A stretch of DNA of 64,000 nucleotides from Xanthomonas codiaei (lineage in GTDB: Bacteria > Pseudomonadota > Gammaproteobacteria > Xanthomonadales > Xanthomonadaceae), in assembly GCF_002939785.1 (NCBI RefSeq), contig NZ_MDEC01000013.1:1-64000 (forward strand), in the 5' to 3' direction. The notes beneath the pieces are model-generated. The model was given only the letters and a program-made list of their open reading frames with translations, did no database searches and was not told the origin of the DNA. Below are positions 9,093 to 17,244 of the stretch, piece by piece; the stretch's first letter is position 1; each line of letters opens with the position of its first letter. The translations under genes were made by a program, and so were the position numbers.

Positions 9093-9890
9093 ATGGCCCG
9101 GATCATCGCCATTGCCAACCAGAAGGGCGGCGTCGGCAAGACCACGACGGCAGTCAATCTGGCGGCCGGCCTGGCGCGCGCGCCCAAGCGCGTGTTGCTG
9201 GTGGATCTGGACTCGCAGGGCAACGCCACCATGGGCAGCGGCATCGACAAGCGCGATGTGGCGGCCTCCACCTGCGACCTGCTGCTGGGCGAGAACAGCG
9301 CGGCCGAGATCCGGGTCACCGCGCCGGAAGGTTTCGACCTGCTGCCGGGCAACATCGACCTGACCGCCGCCGAGATCCAGCTGATGGACCAGGGCGAGCG
9401 CGAGCAGCGGCTCAAGCGCGCGCTGGCGCCGATCCGTGACGAGTACGACTTCATCCTGATCGACTGCCCGCCGGCGTTGTCGCTGCTGACGCTCAACGCG
9501 CTGACCGCGGCCGATTCGATCATCGTGCCGATGCAATGCGAGTACTACGCGCTGGAAGGGCTGACCGCGCTGCTGGAAACCATCGAAGCGCTGCGTGCCA
9601 ACCTCAACCCGGCGCTGGAGATCGAAGGGGTGCTGCGCACCATGTTCGACATCCGCAACAACCTGGCCAATGCGGTGTCGGCCGAGCTGACCGAGCATTT
9701 CGGCGATAAGGTGTTCCGCACCATCGTGCCGCGCAACGTGCGCCTGGCCGAGGCACCCAGCCATGGACAGAGCATCGTGGGCTACGACCGCACCTCGCGT
9801 GGCGGGGTGGCCTACCTGGGCCTGGCCGGCGAGATCGTGCGCCGCCAGAACGACCGCAACAAGGCCGTCCGGCCCGTGGAGACCGTCTGA
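9093..9890 (+). CDS. parA: ParA chromosome partitioning ATPase
   Basis: ParA is a dimerising ATPase that coats the nucleoid and moves ParB-parS complexes during chromosome segregation. The 265-residue product has the deviant Walker A NQKGGVGKTTT near residues 9-19, the Walker A' DLDSQGNATMG and the Walker B-like FILIDCPPALSLLT. It starts at the ATG at 9093 (MARIIAIANQKGG). Its TGA overlaps the ATG of parB by one base, so the pair is translationally coupled. No parS 16-mer was seen in the window. Confidence 0.96.
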   Translation: MARIIAIANQKGGVGKTTTAVNLAAGLARAPKRVLLVDLDSQGNATMGSGIDKRDVAASTCDLLLGENSAAEIRVTAPEGFDLLPGNIDLTAAEIQLMDQGEREQRLKRALAPIRDEYDFILIDCPPALSLLTLNALTAADSIIVPMQCEYYALEGLTALLETIEALRANLNPALEIEGVLRTMFDIRNNLANAVSAELTEHFGDKVFRTIVPRNVRLAEAPSHGQSIVGYDRTSRGGVAYLGLAGEIVRRQNDRNKAVRPVETV

Positions 9891-10819
9891 TGAGCAAGCC
9901 GCCGCTGGCAAAGAAGCGTGGCCTGGGCCGCGGCCTGGAAGCGCTGCTGGGGCCCAAGGGTGCGGCCGCCGCCGCAGCACCGGCCGGTGCCGACGAACAG
10001 GCCTTGCAGCCCGGCGACACCCTGCGCACCTTGGCGGTGACCCAGCTGCAGCCGGGCAAGTACCAGCCGCGCCAGGAGATGGACGAGGTCAAGCTGGCCG
10101 AGCTGGCGGAGTCGATCAAGGCGCAGGGCGTGATCCAGCCGATCGTGGCGCGCGAGCTGGCGCCGGGGCAGTTCGAGATCGTGGCCGGCGAACGCCGCTG
10201 GCGCGCCTCGCAGCTGGCCGGGCTGACCGACGTGCCGGTGGTGGTGCGCGAGCTGGACGACCGCACCGTCATCGCGATGGCGCTGATCGAGAACATCCAG
10301 CGCGAAGACCTCAACCCGCTGGAAGAAGCGCAGGCGCTGCAGCGGCTGATCGACGAATTTTCGCTGACCCATGCCGAGGCCGCCGAAGCGGTGGGCCGCT
10401 CGCGCGCGTCGGTGTCCAACCTGCTGCGGCTGCTGGAACTGCCGGTGGCGATCCGGGTGCTGCTGGAAACCCGCCGCCTGGAAATGGGCCATGCGCGTGC
10501 GCTGCTCACCCTGGCACCGGAACTGGCCAGCAAGCTGGCCCAGGAAGCGGCCGACCAGGGCTGGTCGGTACGCGAGGTGGAACACCGCGCACAGCAGTTT
10601 GCCGCCGGCAAGGTGCCGGGCGGGCTGCGCCGTGGCAAGCCGACGCCGGTTGCGCCGCAGGCCGACATCGCCTCGCTGGAAACCGAACTGTCCGAATCGC
10701 TGGGCACCAAAGTGGTGTTCAATCACGGCCGCGGCGGCAAGGGCAAGCTGGTGATCCACTACACCGACCTGGACACGCTGGAAGGCGTGCTGGAACGGCT
10801 GCGCCTGCACAAGGGTTAA
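9890..10819 (+). CDS. parB: ParB chromosome partitioning protein
   Basis: ParB binds parS centromere sites, uses CTP to slide and spread, and stimulates ParA. The 309-residue sequence begins with the ParA-interacting RGLGRGLEALL segment. It contains the ParB/Srx box GERRWRAS, the helix-turn-helix stretch SLTHAEAAEAVGRSRASVSNLLRLL, and a C-terminal dimerisation domain. Family length is about 290-310. It is coupled to parA through an overlapping stop/start. Confidence 0.96.
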   Translation: MSKPPLAKKRGLGRGLEALLGPKGAAAAAAPAGADEQALQPGDTLRTLAVTQLQPGKYQPRQEMDEVKLAELAESIKAQGVIQPIVARELAPGQFEIVAGERRWRASQLAGLTDVPVVVRELDDRTVIAMALIENIQREDLNPLEEAQALQRLIDEFSLTHAEAAEAVGRSRASVSNLLRLLELPVAIRVLLETRRLEMGHARALLTLAPELASKLAQEAADQGWSVREVEHRAQQFAAGKVPGGLRRGKPTPVAPQADIASLETELSESLGTKVVFNHGRGGKGKLVIHYTDLDTLEGVLERLRLHKG

Positions 10820-10847
10820 GGCCGCGGCCCGCGCACGAGGAGCACCG

Positions 10848-11186
10848 ATGCATCCTGCCAAGGTCGACCGCGCGCAGCTGCGGCGCCTGACCGACCTGCC
10901 CAATGTCGGTCCGGCCTGCGTACAGGATCTGCATCTTCTCGGCATCCACGAGCCGGCGCAGCTGCGTGGCCGCGATGCGTTCGAGATGCATGCCCAACTC
11001 TGCCAGCGCAGCGGGGTGCGGCACGACCCGTGCGTGATCGATGTGTTTCTGTCGATCGTGCGCTTCATGCAGGGCGAGGCGCCACGCCACTGGTGGGAAT
11101 TCAGCGCCGAGCGCAAGGCGATCCTGGCGAGCCGACCCGCGCTGACGGCGGAGCCGCCATCTGGCGACCCCGCCCTTCGTACTTGA
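10848..11186 (+). CDS. Helix-hairpin-helix protein (Cdd1/pathogenicity-locus family)
   Basis: The 112-residue protein carries a helix-hairpin-helix motif in LTDLPNVGPACVQDLHLLGI, typical of small Cdd1-like proteins that bind DNA without sequence specificity. A conserved-looking tail contains HWWEFSAERK. A GAGGAG ribosome site stands before the ATG at 10848. It is 28 bases after parB in the same direction, so co-transcription is plausible. The precise role is unknown; family members have been annotated as mitomycin-resistance or pathogenicity-locus proteins without clear biochemistry. Confidence 0.8.
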   Translation: MHPAKVDRAQLRRLTDLPNVGPACVQDLHLLGIHEPAQLRGRDAFEMHAQLCQRSGVRHDPCVIDVFLSIVRFMQGEAPRHWWEFSAERKAILASRPALTAEPPSGDPALRT

Positions 11187-11205
11187 TGTCTTCAGGACTA
11201 CTGCC

Positions 11206-12171
11206 ATGACCATTCTCGTCACCGGCGCCGCCGGTTTCATCGGTGCCTACACCTGCCGCGCCCTGGCTGCACGCGGTGAGACGGTGGTGGGCCTGGACAA
11301 CTACAACAGTTACTACGACCCGCAGCTCAAGCGCGACCGGGTGGCGGCGCTGTGCCCCGGCATCGACATCCGCACGCTGGATCTGACCGACCGCGACGGC
11401 CTGGCCGCGTTGTTCGATCAGATCCAGCCAACCCGCGTGGTGCACCTGGCCGCACAGGCCGGCGTGCGCTATTCGCTGGAAAACCCGCATGCCTATGTCG
11501 ACAGCAACTTGGCCGGCTTCGTCAACATGCTCGAGCTGTGCCGGCACCGCGGCGTGCAGCATCTGGTGTATGCCTCCAGCAGCTCGGTCTATGGCGACTC
11601 GGCCACCCCGCCGTTCTCCGAAGACCAGCGCGTGGACCAGCCGCGCTCGTTGTATGCCGCGTCCAAGGCCGCCAACGAACTGATGGGCTACACCTATGCG
11701 CAGTTGTACGGCCTGCGCGCGACCGGGCTGCGCTTTTTCACCGTGTACGGTCCATGGGGCCGGCCGGACATGGCGCCGCTGATCTTCAGCCGCGCGGTGC
11801 TGGCCGGGCGCCCGATCGAGGTGTTCAACCACGGCAGGATGCAGCGCGACTTCACCTTCGTGGACGACATCGTGGCCGGCGTGCTCGGCGCGCTGGACAC
11901 GCCCAGCGACGCGCCGGTGCCGCACCGGGTGTTCAACCTGGGCAACCACACGCCGGTGGAGCTGGAGACCTTCATCGAGGTGATCGCCCAGGCCGCCGGT
12001 CGCCCGGCCGAGAAGGTCTACAAGCCGATGCAACCGGGCGACATGCTCCGCACCATGGCCGACACCCGGCGCGCGCAGGCGGCCTTCGGCTTCGATCCGG
12101 CCACGCCGGTCGAACGCGGGCTGCCGCAGGTGGTGGACTGGTGCCGGAACTACTTCGGCGACCGCGCCTGA
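11206..12171 (+). CDS. NAD-dependent UDP-glucuronate 4-epimerase-like protein
   Basis: This extended short-chain dehydrogenase of 321 residues probably interconverts UDP-glucuronate and UDP-galacturonate for surface polysaccharide. It shows the Rossmann motif GAAGFIG at 7-13, DNYNSYYDPQLK typical of the WbpP/LspL type, SSSSVYG, and the catalytic pair Tyr150 and Lys154 in YAASK. RDFTFVDDI is also present. Start is the ATG at 11206 after CAGGA. A glycosyltransferase and a lipid-A-domain protein follow, suggesting a role in LPS or a surface glycan. Exact substrate is inferred. Confidence 0.88.
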   Translation: MTILVTGAAGFIGAYTCRALAARGETVVGLDNYNSYYDPQLKRDRVAALCPGIDIRTLDLTDRDGLAALFDQIQPTRVVHLAAQAGVRYSLENPHAYVDSNLAGFVNMLELCRHRGVQHLVYASSSSVYGDSATPPFSEDQRVDQPRSLYAASKAANELMGYTYAQLYGLRATGLRFFTVYGPWGRPDMAPLIFSRAVLAGRPIEVFNHGRMQRDFTFVDDIVAGVLGALDTPSDAPVPHRVFNLGNHTPVELETFIEVIAQAAGRPAEKVYKPMQPGDMLRTMADTRRAQAAFGFDPATPVERGLPQVVDWCRNYFGDRA

Positions 12172-12427
12172 GCGTGATGCAGCGCAGGTGACACCGCGGG
12201 CCAGGGAGCGCTCGGCCGCCGCCGCAACTCGTACACTGCAGCGATAGCAGCCACCCGGCGGCCATCAGCGTGCCAAGGCACGCCTGGCGGCATGCGCCCT
12301 ACACGCTCCCGGCCGCTTGTGCGCATGCCGGCACGGCGGATGCGCACAGGCTTCATGCCTGGCTCAGACGCTCAGGGCACAATGCGCGATCTTTTTTGCT
12401 CTGCCCTCCTCCGGCCACCACGAATCC

Positions 12428-13150
12428 ATGAGCCAACCTCAGCTTTCCGTCGTCGTCCCGGTGTTCAACGAACGCGACAACGTCGCGGCCCTGGTCGGCG
12501 AAATCGTCGCAGCACTGCGCGGCCTGGTGGCCTTTGAAATCGTCTATGTCGACGACCACTCGCGCGACGACACCCTGGCCGTGCTGCAAGGTCTAAAGGC
12601 CACCACGCCGGAATTGCGCGTGCTGCACCACGTGACCCAGAGCGGGCAAAGCACGGCGGTACGCAGCGGGGTCAAGGCCGCGCGCGCCAGCTGGATCGCC
12701 ACCCTGGATGGCGATGGCCAGAACGACCCGGCCGACATCCCCAAGCTGCTCATCGCGCGCAGCCAGGCGCAGCCGCAGGTCAAGCTGTTTGCCGGCTGGC
12801 GGGTCAACCGCCAGGATTCCGGGTCCAAGCGCTGGGCCAGCAAATGGGCCAACGCGATCCGCTCGCGCATGCTGCAGGACAACACGCCCGATACCGGCTG
12901 CGGCATCAAGTTGTTCGAGCGCGAGGCGTTCCTGGACCTGCCCTACTTCGACCATATGCACCGTTACCTGCCGGCCCTGATGCAACGCGCCGGCTGGCGC
13001 ACGGTGAGCGTGCCGGTGAACCACCGCCATCGCACCGCCGGCGTCTCCAAGTACAACAATCTCAATCGCGCGCTGGTGGGCATCCGCGACCTGCGCGGCG
13101 TGGCGTGGCTGATCACCCGCAGCAAGCGCACCGTGGTGGAGGAGCGTTGA
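12428..13150 (+). CDS. GT2 glycosyltransferase, dolichol-phosphate-mannose-synthase-like
   Basis: The 240-residue GT2 enzyme begins LSVVVPVFNERDNV and carries DDHSRDDT and the metal-binding DGDGQNDP. It also has a conserved TGCGIKLFEREAF block. Such enzymes load a sugar from a nucleotide donor onto undecaprenyl phosphate. The ATG at 12428 (MSQPQLS) is preferred over the open upstream frame. The stop TGA overlaps the ATG of the next gene, a lipid-A-N-terminal-domain membrane protein. The pair probably supplies a lipid-linked sugar for envelope modification; the sugar is unknown. Confidence 0.9.
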   Translation: MSQPQLSVVVPVFNERDNVAALVGEIVAALRGLVAFEIVYVDDHSRDDTLAVLQGLKATTPELRVLHHVTQSGQSTAVRSGVKAARASWIATLDGDGQNDPADIPKLLIARSQAQPQVKLFAGWRVNRQDSGSKRWASKWANAIRSRMLQDNTPDTGCGIKLFEREAFLDLPYFDHMHRYLPALMQRAGWRTVSVPVNHRHRTAGVSKYNNLNRALVGIRDLRGVAWLITRSKRTVVEER

Positions 13151-13491
13151 TGGAACCGTCGTTTCTCGACCAGCAGCTGACCTGGCTGTACTGGACCGGT
13201 ATCCATGTCACCGGCTGGAAGCTGATCGGCTATGTGGGCGCGCTGATGTTCGGCGGCCGCTGGCTGGTGCAGTTCGTTGCCTCCAAGCGCGCCGGCAAGC
13301 CGGTGATCCCGCGGCTGTTCTGGTACATGAGCGTGGTCGGCAGCCTGATGACGCTGAGCTACTTCGTGTTCTCGGCCAAGCAGGATTCGGTGGGCGTGCT
13401 GCAGAACCTGTTCCCGGCGTTCACTGCGTTTTACAGCCTGTATCTGGATGTGAGGCATCGCGGCTGGAAGCGTGATCGGGCTGGGCATTGA
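13150..13491 (+). CDS. Lipid A biosynthesis N-terminal domain membrane protein
   Basis: The 113-residue protein has about three membrane helices and the lipid-A-biosynthesis N-terminal domain pattern: IGYVGALMFGGRWLVQF, IPRLFWYMSVVGSLM and FPAFTAFYSLYL. It is translationally coupled (TGATG overlap) to the DPM-like glycosyltransferase upstream. In other bacteria such small proteins act with glycosyltransferases on lipid-linked sugars. A tandem G-rich heptad repeat begins seven bases after its stop codon. Function within the envelope pathway is inferred from context. Confidence 0.85.
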   Translation: MEPSFLDQQLTWLYWTGIHVTGWKLIGYVGALMFGGRWLVQFVASKRAGKPVIPRLFWYMSVVGSLMTLSYFVFSAKQDSVGVLQNLFPAFTAFYSLYLDVRHRGWKRDRAGH

Positions 13492-13497
13492 GGGGCT

Positions 13498-13533
13498 GGG
13501 ATTGGGGATTGGGGATTGGGGATTGGGGATTCG
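13498..13533 (+). repeat. Tandem GGGGATT heptad repeat (G-quadruplex-capable)
   Basis: About five direct copies of the 7-base unit run without interruption from 13498 to 13533. Four or more G-tracts separated by ATT meet the pattern for an intramolecular G-quadruplex. The tract lies just after a stop codon on the sense strand. Heptameric G-rich repeats enriched in Xanthomonas have been described in the literature. Confidence 0.85.
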
Positions 13534-13731
13534 TCGGTAGTCGGTCGCCGGCGCGCACACGCCGTGTTGGTGGATCTATCGCTCCAGACGGCGCCAGGTT
13601 GTTCTTGTGGCTGGCCGCGTTGCGAAAAAGTGCTGCAGCTGGGCGCCCGATCCTTACGCGGCGTTGCGCAGGTGGCCGACGCCCTGGTGCGCGGCTGGAT
13701 GATGTCGATGCCCTGACGGCATGGGCAAGCT

Positions 13732-14292
13732 GTGGGCATGTCCAGCATGTCCCTCCCCTGTTCGGTTTTCATGCCAGCGCCCACTGCGGCGTATTGGCAT
13801 CTGTGCCTGCCCACGCATCAGGATGTGCCCTTGTTCGCGGACTGGCGCTGCGCGCGTGCGGCCGCGGCCACGTTGGCGATGCCGCGCCATTGGCACGGCG
13901 CGCAGCTGCTGTGCTGGGTGCTGCTGCCGCAGCGCTGGTGTGGCCTGTTGCAGGCACCGGGCAAGGCGGGCCTGCTGCAACTGGCTGGCGCCGCACGGCT
14001 GGCAGCCGGCGAAGCGGTCAATCGCGCACGCGGGCGCGGCGGCACCATCTGGCAACCGGAGATGCAGGCGGCGGCGCTTCCAGCGGATATCGATCACCGG
14101 CAGTTCGCGCGCAGCCTGGTGGCGTCGCCGTTGCGCATCGGGTTGGTCGACCGGATCGGCGCGTATCCGTATTGGGATGCGGTGTGGCTGCAGCGCGACG
14201 GCCCTCGGGCCTTCGAACTGCCGGTTGCGGCCAACGGCCTGCACCTGCATGCAGTGGCCGGCAGTGCCGGTCGCAGCGGCAGCGAGTATTGA
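13732..14292 (+). CDS. Degenerate REP-associated tyrosine transposase-like protein
   Basis: The 186-residue product follows the layout of Y1/RAYT transposases. AYWHLCLPTHQDVPLFADW matches the N-terminal strand and loop, CWVLLPQRWCGLLQ stands where the HUH strand (usually VLMPNHVHLL) should be, and GGTIWQPEMQAAALPAD is followed by ARSLVASPLRIGLVDRIGAYPYWDAVWL near the end. Both histidines of the HUH motif are replaced (Arg and Cys), so transposition activity is unlikely. Codon use looks like its neighbours and the frame is intact, suggesting domestication or slow decay. No REP-like flanking hairpins were identified. Homology is judged by eye. Confidence 0.6.
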   Translation: MGMSSMSLPCSVFMPAPTAAYWHLCLPTHQDVPLFADWRCARAAAATLAMPRHWHGAQLLCWVLLPQRWCGLLQAPGKAGLLQLAGAARLAAGEAVNRARGRGGTIWQPEMQAAALPADIDHRQFARSLVASPLRIGLVDRIGAYPYWDAVWLQRDGPRAFELPVAANGLHLHAVAGSAGRSGSEY

Positions 14293-14418
14293 GCCTGCCG
14301 ATGCGGCAGGCCTGCTTCGCTGCCGGATGGCCCACCTCCTTCGCCGCCATCCTGCTGCGCCACGACCGACGGTGCTGCCGCTGGAGGGGCAACGCCGCGG
14401 GTGGCCTTGCCCGCTGGC

Positions 14419-16764
14419 TCAGAACGCCAGCGGATGTTCGGGCAACAGCGCCTGCAATTCACTGCGGAACAGCGCGCGGATACGCTCCAGCGCCGCCTCG
14501 CTGTCGGCTTCGAACCGCAGCACCAGGATCGGCGTGGTGTTGGAGGCGCGCACCAGGCCCCAGCCGTCGACGAAGTCCGCCCGCAGGCCGTCGATGGTGG
14601 ACAGCCGCGCCGACTCGAACGGCGATTCTTCGCCCGCCTGCGCACGCGCGACCACGCGCGCCACCAGCGCATGCGCATCGCCTTCCACCGGCACCTTGAT
14701 CTCCGGCGTGGAGACGCTTTCGGGCAGTGCGTCCAGCACCTCGGACGGGGTTTGCTCGCGCTGGGCCAGGATTTCCAGCAGGCGTGCGGCCGCGTAGATG
14801 CCGTCGTCGAAGCCGTACCAGCGTTCCTTGAAGAAGAAGTGGCCGCTCATCTCGCCGGCCAGTTCGGCATCGGTTTCGCGCATCTTCGACTTGATCAGCG
14901 AATGCCCGGTCTTCCACATCAGCGGGCTGCCGCCGTTGCGCAGCACGTAATCGGACAGCTTGCCGGTGCACTTCACGTCGTAGATGACCAGCGCGCCGGG
15001 ATTGCGCTGCAGCACGTCGGCGGCGAACAACATCAGCAGGCGGTCGGGGAACACCACCGCGCCTTCCTTGGTCACCACGCCCAGGCGATCGGCGTCGCCG
15101 TCGAAGGCCACGCCGATATCGGCGTCGAAACGCTGCACCATGTTCACCAGATCGTCGAGATTGTGCGGCTCGCTCGGGTCCGGATGGTGGTTGGGGAAGG
15201 TGCCGTCGATGTCGCAATACAGCGGCACCACTTCGGCGCCGATCGCTTCCAGCAAGCGTGGCGCGATCTCGCCGGCCGCGCCATTGCCGGCGTCCACGAC
15301 GACCTTGATCGGGCGGTCGAGCTGCACGTCGTCGGCGATGCGCTGGATGTAGGCGTCGCTGAGATCGTGCTGTTCCAGCTCGCCGGGCGTGGCCGCGGTG
15401 TGCAGGCGGCCTTCGTTGATGCGCTGGTGCAACTCGGCGATGGCCGTGCCGGACAGCGTCTCGCCCCCGATGACGATCTTGAAGCCGTTGTAGTCCGGCG
15501 GATTGTGGCTGCCGGTCACCGCTACGCAGCTGCCGGCACGCAACTCGTACGCACCGAAGTACACCACCGGCGTCGGTGCCAGACCGATGTCGGTCACGTT
15601 GCAGCCGGCGCGCCGCAGGCCTTCGATCAGCCCGTTGCTCAGTTCCGGGCCGGACAGCCGTCCGTCGCGGCCCACCACCACATCGCGCAGACCCTGGGCC
15701 TGCATCACGCTGCCGATGGCCTGGCCGATCAGCGCCGCCACGCCGGGATTGAGGTCTTTTCCAACCACGCCCCGGATGTCGTAGGCGCGGAACATGTCGG
15801 TGGCGACCTGCACCGCCGGCACCAGCGCTGGCGTGGCGGGCTGCGCTGCCTCATCCGGCACAGCCGCCTGGCTGGCAAGGCTGGCGTCGTGTTGCAGGCT
15901 TTGACTGAAGGTGGGTTCGTCGGCCGTCGGCGCGCCGGCGACGCGGCGACGCGGCAAGGCCACCCGGCCACGGCTGGCCAGCACCAGCAACACGGCAATG
16001 ACGCCCAGCAAGCCCGCCACGATGGCGCAGCCCACCGCGCCCAGGCCCAGCGGGCCGGCATCGCCCTGCGGCACCGCTGCGGCCACGCGCAGGCCGCTGG
16101 TGCCCAGCGGCCTGGCCAGCGTTTCGGCGGCATCGGACAGTGCCGCATCACCCTGTTGGGCCACGTTGTAACTGCCCTGGCGCAGCGCCAGGTAGGCGCT
16201 GCCGGGCACCGCGATCGCGTCCAGCGGGCCGGTCAGGCGCAGCAGCGGCAATCGCGCATACGCCACTGCCGGCTGCCCGCCCAGGCGCACCGCGGCCGCC
16301 ACGCCCAGGCGCACCTGCCTGGCGTCGCGCACCACGCGCACCTGCGCATGGTCGGCCACCTGCGCCGATTCGAGCAGGCTCAGGCGCGCGTAACCGAAAT
16401 CCTTGGGGTTGGCATAGGCCGCTGCCAGGTCGCCAGGCAGCACCTGCACGTCCTCGGCGCCCTTGAAACGCTCACGGACGATCGAGGCGGCGGCCAATGC
16501 GTCGCCGTTGCCCAGCGCGGTCACGACCGCTGGTTGCTTGAGCACGGCGTCGAGCTGGCTGGCCTGCGCGGCCATCGCCTGGCCGACCTCCTGCACCGCA
16601 CGGTCGCGGGCCTGCTCCAGCGTCTGCGCAATCGACTCTTCGTGCCATTGCGCATAGCTATTCCAGCCGAACCACGCGGCCAGCAGCAGCAACACGCCCC
16701 CCAATACCGGACCACTCGTACGCACGCTGGACATCGACTGCCTGCGCTCGTTCGCCTTGCTCAT
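14419..16764 (-). CDS. algC: Membrane-anchored phosphomannomutase/phosphoglucomutase
   Basis: The 781-residue protein fuses an N-terminal membrane module to an AlgC-type hexose-phosphate mutase. The module has a helix at about 19-38, a periplasmic segment of some 200 residues and a second helix at about 240-265. The catalytic part starts near residue 322 at MFRAYDIRG. It has the phosphoserine loop VAVTGSHNPPDYNG near 415, the metal loop AFDGDADRLG and the sugar-binding GEMSGHFFF. It makes mannose-1-P or glucose-1-P for exopolysaccharide and LPS. It sits directly after dut and coaBC, an order also known in Pseudomonas. The symbol follows that similarity. Confidence 0.9.
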   Translation of the reverse strand: MSKANERRQSMSSVRTSGPVLGGVLLLLAAWFGWNSYAQWHEESIAQTLEQARDRAVQEVGQAMAAQASQLDAVLKQPAVVTALGNGDALAAASIVRERFKGAEDVQVLPGDLAAAYANPKDFGYARLSLLESAQVADHAQVRVVRDARQVRLGVAAAVRLGGQPAVAYARLPLLRLTGPLDAIAVPGSAYLALRQGSYNVAQQGDAALSDAAETLARPLGTSGLRVAAAVPQGDAGPLGLGAVGCAIVAGLLGVIAVLLVLASRGRVALPRRRVAGAPTADEPTFSQSLQHDASLASQAAVPDEAAQPATPALVPAVQVATDMFRAYDIRGVVGKDLNPGVAALIGQAIGSVMQAQGLRDVVVGRDGRLSGPELSNGLIEGLRRAGCNVTDIGLAPTPVVYFGAYELRAGSCVAVTGSHNPPDYNGFKIVIGGETLSGTAIAELHQRINEGRLHTAATPGELEQHDLSDAYIQRIADDVQLDRPIKVVVDAGNGAAGEIAPRLLEAIGAEVVPLYCDIDGTFPNHHPDPSEPHNLDDLVNMVQRFDADIGVAFDGDADRLGVVTKEGAVVFPDRLLMLFAADVLQRNPGALVIYDVKCTGKLSDYVLRNGGSPLMWKTGHSLIKSKMRETDAELAGEMSGHFFFKERWYGFDDGIYAAARLLEILAQREQTPSEVLDALPESVSTPEIKVPVEGDAHALVARVVARAQAGEESPFESARLSTIDGLRADFVDGWGLVRASNTTPILVLRFEADSEAALERIRALFRSELQALLPEHPLAF

Positions 16765-16776
16765 GCGACTCCCCCG

Positions 16777-17244
16777 TCAGCGCATCCCGGTGTGGCCGAA
16801 TCCACCCGCTCCCCGCGCGCTGTCGACGAAAGTATCCACCACTTGCAGGCCCACGCGCACGATCGGCAGGATCACCAGCTGCGCGATGCGGTCGCCCGGC
16901 TCGATGGTGAAGGCCTCGCGCCCACGATTCCAGGTGCTGATCAGCAGCGGCCCCTGGTAATCGGCATCGATGAGCCCGGTGCCGTTGCCGAGCACGATGC
17001 CGTGACGATGGCCCAGGCCCGAACGCGGCAGGACCACCGCGCACAGCTGCGGGTCGGCCAGATGGATGGCGATGCCGCTGGGAATCAGCGCCGCGTCGCC
17101 GGGTTCCAGCGTCATCGGCGCTTCCAGTGCGGCGCGCAGGTCCATGCCTGCGCTGGCCTCGGTGGCGTAGGCCGGCAACGGCCATACGTCGCCGAAGCGC
17201 GGATCGAGCAACTTCAGCTGCAAGGAGTAGGTCGGGTCGCTCAT
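16777..17244 (-). CDS. dut: dUTP diphosphatase
   Basis: Dut hydrolyses dUTP to dUMP and pyrophosphate, keeping uracil out of DNA and feeding thymidylate synthesis. The 155-residue product shows the five trimeric dUTPase motifs in order: [42 protein letters not shown] and the C-terminal GAGGFGHTG arm. Its start overlaps the end of coaBC by four bases and the algC-type gene follows after 12 bases, so coaBC-dut-algC is one leftward operon. Confidence 0.97.
   Translation of the reverse strand: MSDPTYSLQLKLLDPRFGDVWPLPAYATEASAGMDLRAALEAPMTLEPGDAALIPSGIAIHLADPQLCAVVLPRSGLGHRHGIVLGNGTGLIDADYQGPLLISTWNRGREAFTIEPGDRIAQLVILPIVRVGLQVVDTFVDSARGAGGFGHTGMR

Noticed and set aside
9093..10819. parS centromere sites near parAB
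   Set aside because: No 16-base parS-type palindrome (TGTTTCACGTGAAACA) was found by eye in or around the genes.
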